DNA from: an uncultured Myxococcales bacterium
GTDB lineage: Bacteria > Myxococcota > UBA727 > VGSZ01
Assembly: GCA_903952805.1 (NCBI GenBank)
Contig: CAJBHN010001103.1
Coordinates: 1 to 6,189, forward strand
DNA: 6,189 bases
Direction of reading: 5' to 3'
Shown piece by piece: positions 1-6,189 of the stretch. Within the stretch, counting starts at the first letter, position 1. Each line of letters opens with the position of its first letter. Under the pieces are notes generated by a model. It did no database searches and had not been told where the DNA came from. It saw only the letters and a program-made list of their open reading frames with translations. Position numbers and translations under genes: made by a program.

Positions 1-332
1 AGCGCCTGAACGCAGTTGTCGATGATCAGGATCACATTGGCGACCTGGGTCCCCTGCGGGGCGATACCGACGAGTGGGACGATGTCGTTCCTTTCCTCAC
101 CCGGGTCACGGCAAGTCCGGTCGCCCCAATCCCCGCGCCATGGTCCCTGCGCTTCGCAGGACGCCGCTGGAGGCGCCTGGCGTGCGTTGTGGGGCACGAT
201 GAACGCAAGCTGCGCCAGCGAGCCCTGGAGGCCTATCAGGGTGAATGGGCTCAGTTGGCAGACCCCGACCTGGCCAAGGGGTGGCCAATCACGGACCGTG
301 CCGAATACCTGTGGAGCCGCTGTGAACCCTGA
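1..332 (+). CDS. C-terminal part of a probable PIG-L/LmbE-like deacetylase (5' end outside window)
   Basis: An open frame (codons starting at base 3) enters from the left edge and stops at TGA 330-332. It has no start codon in the window, so it is partial, with about 109 residues visible. The final 45 or so residues carry the pattern DERKLRQRALEAY, a Trp-containing stretch, then RAEYLW just before the end. This resembles the C-terminus of PIG-L/LmbE-type N-acetyl-sugar deacetylases (K-x-x-A-L-x-A-Y-x-S-Q ... E-x-W/F). These are typically zinc-dependent hydrolases that remove acetyl groups from GlcNAc-like sugars. The catalytic N-terminal motifs (AHPDDE, HxxH) would lie outside the window, so the family call rests on the tail alone and is tentative. 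The family's usual SQ after the Tyr is QG here. The stop overlaps the GTG start of the radical SAM gene by 11 bases, indicating one operon. That this frame is coding is much surer than its function. Confidence 0.55.
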   Translation, partial: RLNAVVDDQDHIGDLGPLRGDTDEWDDVVPFLTRVTASPVAPIPAPWSLRFAGRRWRRLACVVGHDERKLRQRALEAYQGEWAQLADPDLAKGWPITDRAEYLWSRCEP

Positions 333-1728
333 CACGATCGCCCATGACGCCCTCGTCACCGCCGCCCGCGCGGCCCTCGCCCTCGATACCGACGTCGCCG
401 ACATGGCCGCGACCACGATCCGCACCGCTGCCGGCCACGCCGTTGTGGTGTCCCTGGCGGGACGCCGCTGTTTGCTGGTGACCGTGCCCGCGGTGACGTC
501 TCCGTCCTCGCTTGAGTCGTCGCTTGAGTCGTCGCTTGAGTCGTCGGCTGTCTCGCTGTTTGAATCGTCACCCGGGTCGACGCTGACGCCGTCACGGGGG
601 ATGACACTGCGCCGAGGCGAGGTCGCACTCCGGGAGTTGTCGTCGGAGACCGTTCTTGGTCGGGCGGGGCTGGGGCTCGGCTTCCGTATGGAAGACCTGG
701 TCGTGCTGCAGGTCCGCGGACCACGGGCCGAACACGACAGCATCAAGGCCTGGTGGCGACGGCGGCTGGTGCCCGAGACCATCATCGAGTGTGTCGACGA
801 TGCACCCGAGGGCACCAGCGGTGCGGTCAGCGCGGTCTTTGCCGAGCGGGGCGAGGTCCCGACGTCACAGCGTCGGAGGTATGCGCGCGAGACCTCGCTG
901 GGTGGTCGGGTGCGCATTGAGGCCTTCGAACTCCATGTCACCGAGCACTGCAACCTGCGTTGCGCCCATTGCTGCAACACATCGCCGTATCTGTCGGAAA
1001 AGACCTTGTCGCCGTCGTTCATCGCCACGACGCTGCAGACGATGGGCGCCGCCGTCCACGCTGATGTCTTCAAAATCATGGGCGGGGAGCCCCTGTTGCA
1101 TCCCGAGATCACCGAGGTGTTGCGCGTGGTGCGAGCCAGCGGCATCGGCGACGTCGTTCGCTTGTTCACCAACGGCCTGCTGCTGCACCAGATGACCGAC
1201 GACTTCTGGCGTGCTCTCGATCATTTGACGGTGTCGTCGTACAGCAGCGCGCCCGTGCGAACCGAGCACCTCGCCATCATCGAGGAAAAGGCTCGCCGTT
1301 TTGATGTGGTGCTGAACATCAAGCCCGTCGAGGCCTTCTCGCAGGTCATGCATGACCAACGTCGCACCGATGATGACGCGGTCTTTCGGACCTGGGACAA
1401 CTGCTGGCTCCGACACCGTTGTCTGGTGGCACGAGACGGGCGCTTTTTCTCATGCACCCGGGCGGCCTACCTGGCTGACTTGCACGCCCGCGTGCAGCTG
1501 ACAGACCCATTCGATGACCCTATCGCCCGTCGTGACGCCGACAGCGTCCCGCTGGACCACCCCGAACTGGTCGATGCCGTGCTGGCGCTGCTCAACCGCA
1601 GTCAGCCCGTGAACGCCTGCCGCTTCTGCCTCGGCGGCGACGGCCCCCGCGAGCGCCATCACCAACTGAGCCGTGACGACGTCGGTGCTGGCCGAATCCG
1701 CCGATTGCCCGTGCTGCGCGCGTCATGA
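322..1728 (+). CDS. Radical SAM enzyme with SPASM/Twitch-like auxiliary cysteines
   Basis: 468 residues if begun at GTG 322. I chose this start because GGAG (313-316) lies five bases upstream and it overlaps the previous stop in the usual operon manner. The frame stays open back to ATG 16, but that stretch overlaps the better upstream reading frame and its translation looks non-native. The radical SAM core begins near residue 205. C210, C214 and C217 form the CX3CX2C loop that binds the 4Fe-4S cluster and S-adenosylmethionine (sequence CNLRCAHC). GGEP follows at 254-257 and LFTNG at 281-285, both typical of the partial TIM barrel. C361, C367, C378, C433 and C436 lie after the core, as in SPASM/Twitch enzymes that hold one or more auxiliary Fe-S clusters. 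About 200 N-terminal residues match no domain I recognise; they include three LESS repeats (63-74). The substrate cannot be read from sequence. Its neighbours suggest sugar or natural-product chemistry, such as alcohol oxidation or epimerisation; peptide modification is the main alternative. Confidence 0.88.
   Translation: MNPDTIAHDALVTAARAALALDTDVADMAATTIRTAAGHAVVVSLAGRRCLLVTVPAVTSPSSLESSLESSLESSAVSLFESSPGSTLTPSRGMTLRRGEVALRELSSETVLGRAGLGLGFRMEDLVVLQVRGPRAEHDSIKAWWRRRLVPETIIECVDDAPEGTSGAVSAVFAERGEVPTSQRRRYARETSLGGRVRIEAFELHVTEHCNLRCAHCCNTSPYLSEKTLSPSFIATTLQTMGAAVHADVFKIMGGEPLLHPEITEVLRVVRASGIGDVVRLFTNGLLLHQMTDDFWRALDHLTVSSYSSAPVRTEHLAIIEEKARRFDVVLNIKPVEAFSQVMHDQRRTDDDAVFRTWDNCWLRHRCLVARDGRFFSCTRAAYLADLHARVQLTDPFDDPIARRDADSVPLDHPELVDAVLALLNRSQPVNACRFCLGGDGPRERHHQLSRDDVGAGRIRRLPVLRAS
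508..543 (+). repeat. Three perfect 12-bp tandem repeats inside the radical SAM gene
   Basis: The unit TCGCTTGAGTCG occurs three times in succession without mismatch. It encodes Ser-Leu-Glu-Ser three times (residues 63-74). A decayed copy follows (TCGCTGTTTGAATCG, encoding S-L-F-E-S, near 553-567). The unit is a multiple of three, so copy-number change keeps the reading frame. The segment lies in the poorly conserved-looking N-terminal region, well before the radical SAM core, and probably forms a flexible linker or surface loop. Confidence 0.9.
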
Positions 1729-2669
1729 GCCGGGTGCGCATCGTCGTGCCTGCCCGCAACGAGGCCGGGCGCCTGGGGCAATGCCTCGCAGCCCTGCTGG
1801 AGTCGGTCGAATACGCCCGCAGCATGGTTGGGCACGGCACGGTTGGACGCCGCGACATCGACATCGTCGTGGTCGTTGACCGCTGCTCAGACGGTACGGC
1901 CGCCATCGCCCGCCACTTCGGCGTCAGCGTGCTCGACTGCCCACCTCCCTTTGGCAAGGTCGAGGCGCTGCGTGCCGGATTTGCCGACGTCGCCGACATC
2001 GACGGTGCCGTCGTTGTGGGCGTCGACGCTGACGTCGTCGTCGGGCGCCGCACCATTGGCGACCTGCTGACGACCATTGAGGCCGGCCATGGGGTACTGG
2101 TGGCTTGCCCACCGCTTCGGCCCCTGCCCCCACGACACCGCACGCCGCTGGCATGGGCGCTGTATCGCTACAACGTGCAACGCGGTTTCTCCTCTGAGCG
2201 GCGTTGGTTCAATGGGCGCTGCTGGGCCTCCCGCCACGTGGCGTTTCCGACGACTCCAGCGATGTCCAAACGCGCCGACGACGTTGGCCTCGCTCCGGAC
2301 CATCCGTTGCGCGGGCCACTGCTCGCCGAGGATATCTGGCTGAGCCGCCACATCACCGACCGAGGTGGCGAGGCTGCCATCGCTGTCATCGACACCGATC
2401 CGGTCGATTTTCGCCCACCAGCGACCATCGCCGGCATGACCAACTATTGGCGACGACTGCGTCGCGAACTGTGGCGCATCGACGTGCTGTTTCCTGAGCT
2501 GCCCAGCCCTCCGGCACGGCGACCAGACTTGCTCGCCACAGCGCCTGTCTCAGACCGCGTGGCGTGGTGGATGTTTCAGGGGGCCCTGACCTGGTGCCGG
2601 TGGCGCACGCGCCACGACCCCACCGAGGTCGACACCTGGCCAGTCGTCGTCGAAAGCAAGGCCCCATGA
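1725..2669 (+). CDS. GT2-family (GT-A fold) glycosyltransferase
   Basis: 314 residues. The ATG at 1725 overlaps the preceding TGA as ATGA, so translation is probably coupled; no good Shine-Dalgarno precedes it. The protein opens with a nucleotide-binding strand and PARNEAGRL (9-17), as in GT2 enzymes. VVVVDRCSDGT follows (48-58), then GVDADV with the metal-binding DxD at 101-103. An ED pair at 202-203, followed by WLSRH, fits the catalytic-base region, and an Arg/Trp-rich YWRRLRRELWR (241-251) is reminiscent of the Q/RxxRW region of processive and related GT2 enzymes. No clear membrane segment is visible, so it is probably cytosolic or peripheral. Family knowledge: it should transfer a sugar from a nucleotide-sugar donor with inversion. 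Donor and acceptor are unknown. The DRC[ST]DGT variant resembles GT2 enzymes that, as I recall, often sit beside PIG-L deacetylases, which fits the partial gene at the left edge. Confidence 0.85.
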   Translation: MSRVRIVVPARNEAGRLGQCLAALLESVEYARSMVGHGTVGRRDIDIVVVVDRCSDGTAAIARHFGVSVLDCPPPFGKVEALRAGFADVADIDGAVVVGVDADVVVGRRTIGDLLTTIEAGHGVLVACPPLRPLPPRHRTPLAWALYRYNVQRGFSSERRWFNGRCWASRHVAFPTTPAMSKRADDVGLAPDHPLRGPLLAEDIWLSRHITDRGGEAAIAVIDTDPVDFRPPATIAGMTNYWRRLRRELWRIDVLFPELPSPPARRPDLLATAPVSDRVAWWMFQGALTWCRWRTRHDPTEVDTWPVVVESKAP

Positions 2670-3478
2670 AGGTACGACGTCATCATCCAGCGGGAGTCAT
2701 GCCGCTGGAACTGTGGGATGTGCTCATCGACAACAAGCCCCTGTACCTGGTGCCTGATGCGGATCAGGCCACGGCCATCGCCTCTATCGTGGATCAGCTG
2801 ACGTCGGGTGTGGCTCGACGTCATCGCAGTCCAGACACGCCCCTTCCGCGCATGGCGATTGATCAAGTGGTCGTCGCTGGCGGGGGCGCCGTCGACGACG
2901 TGGTCAAGGCGTTGAGTCGTGTCGTGCCCGCGTTCGCCGACGACGACCCGGTATGGATTGGCGAGCGCGGCGGCCGATCCCTCCTGCAGGCCATCGGCGC
3001 CAACGTCGCCACGGGTCTGACGGTTGATGTCGGCCAGACCTCGATCAAACGGTCCTGGCTTGGCCAGCGCAGCCGCCTCGCGCGTGACTTTCGAAGCATT
3101 CCCCTGGACGTGAACGCCCGTACCCCCGACATCCGCCTGCCAGCTCGTCGAGCGACGGTGGCCTTTATGTCGTCGGCGCTGGTGATCACGACGACGCCAA
3201 CGGCGGTGGTGTTGGCGTTGCCCTGCGAGATCGACGACCAGCTGCGTGTGGCGGGCTGCAGCTACCCATGGGACGACGACGACACCACCCTCATCCCCGA
3301 GCTGCTGACGATGGCGGGGCTCGCCGACGTCGACGTGTCGGTGCTGGTTCTGAACGACGCCGAGTTGGCTGCTGCGGGCGTGGCGGCCAGCTCGGCGAGC
3401 TGGTCCGGTGATGCTGCCACGCTGGTGCTGACCGTCGGTATGGGCCTGGGAGCGGCATGGTTGCCGCGACGATCCTGA
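2666..3478 (+). CDS. ROK-like ASKHA-fold protein with apparently permuted motif order
   Basis: 270 residues from ATG 2666, which overlaps the glycosyltransferase TGA as ATGA; AAGG lies four bases upstream. A further in-frame ATG at 2564 would bury 34 codons in the upstream gene and is disfavoured. Motifs in order: IDQVVVAGGGAVDD (65-78), like the adenosine-binding segment near the C-terminus of ROK sugar kinases and repressors; VDVGQTSIKRSW (120-131), like phosphate-1; VLALPCEIDD (182-191), like the ROK G/P-G-x-[IV]-D stretch; LVLNDAELAAAGV (227-239), like the NDAN segment whose Asp (here D231) is the catalytic base in ROK kinases; LTVGMGLGAAWL (255-266), like phosphate-2 (GTGIGxG). In ordinary ROK proteins the GGG segment comes last. 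No ROK zinc motif (CxCGxxGC) and no N-terminal HTH are present, so a repressor role is unlikely. It may phosphorylate a sugar or be a non-catalytic relative. ROK similarity comes from motif reading only. Confidence 0.6.
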   Translation: MKVRRHHPAGVMPLELWDVLIDNKPLYLVPDADQATAIASIVDQLTSGVARRHRSPDTPLPRMAIDQVVVAGGGAVDDVVKALSRVVPAFADDDPVWIGERGGRSLLQAIGANVATGLTVDVGQTSIKRSWLGQRSRLARDFRSIPLDVNARTPDIRLPARRATVAFMSSALVITTTPTAVVLALPCEIDDQLRVAGCSYPWDDDDTTLIPELLTMAGLADVDVSVLVLNDAELAAAGVAASSASWSGDAATLVLTVGMGLGAAWLPRRS

Positions 3479-3491
3479 GCGGGCCAGACGC

Positions 3492-3515
3492 CGTGCATGA
3501 CACGTCCATGCGACG
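3492..3515. terminator. Weak hairpin in the convergent intergenic gap
   Basis: CGTGCATG (3492-3499) pairs with CATGC plus ACG (3507-3515, one bulged G at 3512) around a 7-base loop. It lies between the two convergent stop codons (3478 and 3521), where a bidirectional terminator would be expected. The stem is short, and only a TTT (3520-3522) follows on the plus strand, so evidence for a true Rho-independent terminator is poor. Nothing else is visible in the 42-bp gap. Confidence 0.2.
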
Positions 3516-3520
3516 ATCGT

Positions 3521-4927
<1,407 letters not shown>

Positions 4928-4968
4928 TTCGGAAGCATCGGCGCTTCGGCTGTCATCGGCAAGGGGAC
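4928..4968 (-). other. Short intergenic spacer before the activator gene
   Basis: 41 bases separate the NuoH-like stop from the activator ATG. The minus strand reads through CTGAGTCCCCTTGCC to CGATGCTTCCGAA. No clear ribosome binding site, sigma-54 (GG-N10-GC) or sigma-70 promoter or hairpin is visible, so the activator is most simply expressed from the upstream M16/NuoH-like transcript. Confidence 0.4.
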
Positions 4969-5811
4969 TCAGATGCTGGCGATGCTCGGCCCCAACAGAC
5001 GCAGCGCGGTGGCGATGATGACCAGAGCCAGCGGCCCCCGCAGGCCTCGACCCACAACATGACGGGGACCAAGGATGTCGACCACGACAACGGCCGCCAT
5101 GGTGATGCCGACAGCGCCGACCATGCCCACGACGCTGACCATGCCAGGGGATGACATCGACGGCACCACCCCCGCCAGCGTCGCCGCCAAAACCCGACCG
5201 ACCAGCCAAGCCAGCACCACGACGGCGGCGCGCTCTCCACCAGCAATGGCGATGCGGGTGCCGGCACTGACGGCCATGTCGAAGCGCGGCTGAAAGCCCG
5301 GCTTCGCCCGGTGTCGCTGGGCGACGGCGCTGACAATGACGACGCCCCCAATGGGAACAAGCCACATCGAATCAGACACGACCAGCACCGCCGTCAGCAG
5401 CGCCGCCTGGCGGGCGGTCTCAGCCAAGGCATCGTCCAGCGCGAGCCTGGACGTGCTCCCAGGGCCGCAGGCCAAGGCCGCAAGAATGGGTGCGGCGGTC
5501 TGGGGCAGCAACGCAGCAACCGCCAGCGTGACCACGGACGCAGCGCCACCGCCACCAGCCACCAGAGCTGCCGACACGCACGGGGCAACCACCGCCACCA
5601 GGGCGGCCAAGACGGCATCGACGACGTCATGATCGCGGGTCGTGTGCAACCATCCTCGCGAGAGTTGGGCGACCGCGCCCAGGGCGCCACGGGCGGGCTC
5701 GAAACGCCAGGCTTCAAACGCCAGCAGCGCCATACTGCCCGCCAGCACCAGGAATGCTGCACCGACGCCGGTCATTACTCCCGAAACCATGCTGGGGACG
5801 ACGTCGTTCAT
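4969..5811 (-). CDS. Polytopic membrane protein resembling a degenerate NuoH/HycD-type (complex I subunit 1) subunit
   Basis: 280 residues from ATG 5811, two bases after the upstream stop; a TTG at 5817 overlapping that stop is an alternative. Hydrophobic segments fall at about 11-32, 63-84, 89-112, 135-164, 193-217, 223-246 and 257-274. Several stretches align by eye with NuoH/HycD features: AFEAWR (31-36) at the ER-R position after TM1; an amphipathic stretch GALGAVAQLSRGWLH (42-56) at the G-LQ-x-AD-x-K loop; LACGPGSTSRLALDDALAETARQAALL (113-139) at the GWxSxSKYxLLGALRAxAQxxSYE region; RFDMAVSAG (176-184) at the FDLPEAE region; LGPRHVVGRGLRGPL (247-261) at the LPRxRYDQLMxxGWK end. The acidic SYE and EAExELxxGYxxEYSG residues that serve quinone and proton handling are absent or replaced. 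It may be a structural relative with no redox role. If the alignment is coincidental, it is simply a 7-8 TM protein of unknown function. It lies between the M16 gene and the activator on the same strand. Confidence 0.5.
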   Translation of the reverse strand: MNDVVPSMVSGVMTGVGAAFLVLAGSMALLAFEAWRFEPARGALGAVAQLSRGWLHTTRDHDVVDAVLAALVAVVAPCVSAALVAGGGGAASVVTLAVAALLPQTAAPILAALACGPGSTSRLALDDALAETARQAALLTAVLVVSDSMWLVPIGGVVIVSAVAQRHRAKPGFQPRFDMAVSAGTRIAIAGGERAAVVVLAWLVGRVLAATLAGVVPSMSSPGMVSVVGMVGAVGITMAAVVVVDILGPRHVVGRGLRGPLALVIIATALRLLGPSIASI

Positions 5812-5813
5812 GC

Positions 5814-6189
5814 TCAACGCTCAAAGATGGAGGCGGGTTGCACCACCGTGATGGCCGCCCGGTCGAGGCCCATCTCGATGGCGGCGATGGCGGTGTCTTC
5901 GTCGACGACGCTGGCGGGCATGACGCCGTCGTAAGCCATGGGTGCCGACGAGTGGGCAACAATGCCGTCGACGAATGGGGCCGCCTCCTGCGTCACGACG
6001 ACCCAACTCAAACGGTCGGCGCGCAGGTGTCGAGCGATGGCGGCGTTGACGTCGGCGCGGGTCAAGCTGCGGACGCGCTGGCGCAGGCCAGCTCGATCAA
6101 ATGGCTCGTCGGAGATGGCGGCGTCGACGGCGTAGCCGAGACGGCGCATGGGTTCCTGCTCCTTGGAGGCCCAATACCCCATGACGAAC
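5814..6189 (-). CDS. C-terminal part of an M16-type (insulinase/processing peptidase) protein, 5' end outside window
   Basis: The minus-strand frame enters from the right edge and ends at TGA 5816-5814; about 125 residues are visible. The Met at 6182 is internal: codons Phe-Val precede it and the frame remains open to the edge. The visible part matches the C-terminal signature of M16-like proteins: LGYAVDAAISDEPFD, then RVRSLTRADVNAAIARHL (the LTxxDVNAAIxKHL helix), SWVVVTQEA, APMAYDGVMPASVVDEDTAIAAIEMGL and a final VVQPASIF, equivalent to the usual Y-x-x-K-P-x-x-[IV]-x-x-E-D pattern and closing V-x-x-x-x-x-F. The zinc-binding HxxEH of the N-terminal half would lie outside the window, so whether this is an active peptidase or an inactive partner subunit cannot be said. 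Its stop is two bases from the NuoH-like ATG, implying one transcript. Confidence 0.8.
   Translation of the reverse strand, partial: FVMGYWASKEQEPMRRLGYAVDAAISDEPFDRAGLRQRVRSLTRADVNAAIARHLRADRLSWVVVTQEAAPFVDGIVAHSSAPMAYDGVMPASVVDEDTAIAAIEMGLDRAAITVVQPASIFER

Noticed and set aside
16..321. The radical SAM frame is open upstream to an ATG at 16, which would give a 570-residue protein.
   Set aside because: The other frame through 3-332 shows a plausible protein end, and GTG 322 has a well-placed GGAG and operon-type overlap. The upstream translation is rich in the odd Ser/Pro/Arg content of a shadow frame.
508..543. The short tandem repeats as a possible CRISPR or iteron array.
   Set aside because: Units are 12 bp with no spacers, lie within a coding frame and are a multiple of three; this is a protein repeat.
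865..1416. 183-residue minus-strand frame opposite the radical SAM core.
   Set aside because: It is the antisense shadow of the CX3CX2C, GGEP and FTNG coding region.
2564..2665. Upstream ATG for the ROK-like gene.
   Set aside because: It would overlap the glycosyltransferase by more than 100 bases; ATG 2666 gives the same ATGA coupling as the preceding junction.
3479..3520. Possible small RNA or promoter in the convergent gap.
   Set aside because: Only 42 bases long, between two stop codons, with no recognisable -10/-35 or -24/-12 elements.
4928..5365. 146-residue N-terminal extension of the activator frame.
   Set aside because: It is Arg/Gly/His/Cys-rich shadow sequence of the NuoH-like gene in another frame; ATG 4927 follows that gene's stop and gives the normal domain layout.

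Overview
The window is GC-rich DNA packed with genes. It probably comes from a myxobacterium-like (Myxococcota/deltaproteobacterial) genome. The pointers are high GC, third-position G/C bias, overlapping start/stop codons, and an enhancer-binding regulator that joins an N-terminal FHA domain to a sigma-54 AAA+ domain, an architecture common in that group. The taxonomic call is an inference; there is no rRNA or marker gene here.

Two convergent gene sets meet near position 3500. The left set (plus strand, 1-3478) is a tightly coupled four-gene run: the C-terminal end of a protein resembling PIG-L/LmbE deacetylases (stop at 332), a radical SAM enzyme with extra C-terminal cysteines (322-1728), a GT-A/GT2-type glycosyltransferase (1725-2669) and a ROK-like ASKHA-fold protein (2666-3478). 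Each gene starts inside the stop region of the one before it (11, 4 and 4 bases of overlap), so they are almost certainly co-transcribed and translationally coupled. The combination suggests making or modifying an (amino)sugar-containing molecule. The most striking member is the last one: its ASKHA motifs appear in a circularly permuted order, with the adenosine-type GGG segment before the phosphate-1 and phosphate-2 motifs.

The right set (minus strand, 6189-3521) reads, in transcription order: the C-terminal end of an M16-type (insulinase/processing peptidase) protein, a polytopic membrane protein that looks like a degenerate NuoH/HycD-type (complex I subunit 1) protein, and a complete FHA - sigma-54 AAA+ - Fis-type HTH transcriptional activator. 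The activator has 22 consecutive serines between its AAA+ and DNA-binding domains, encoded by an imperfect trinucleotide repeat. A 42-bp convergent gap (3479-3520) separates the sets and holds only a weak hairpin. No tRNA, rRNA, CRISPR array, insertion sequence or convincing promoter was seen. There is no gene-free stretch longer than 50 bases.
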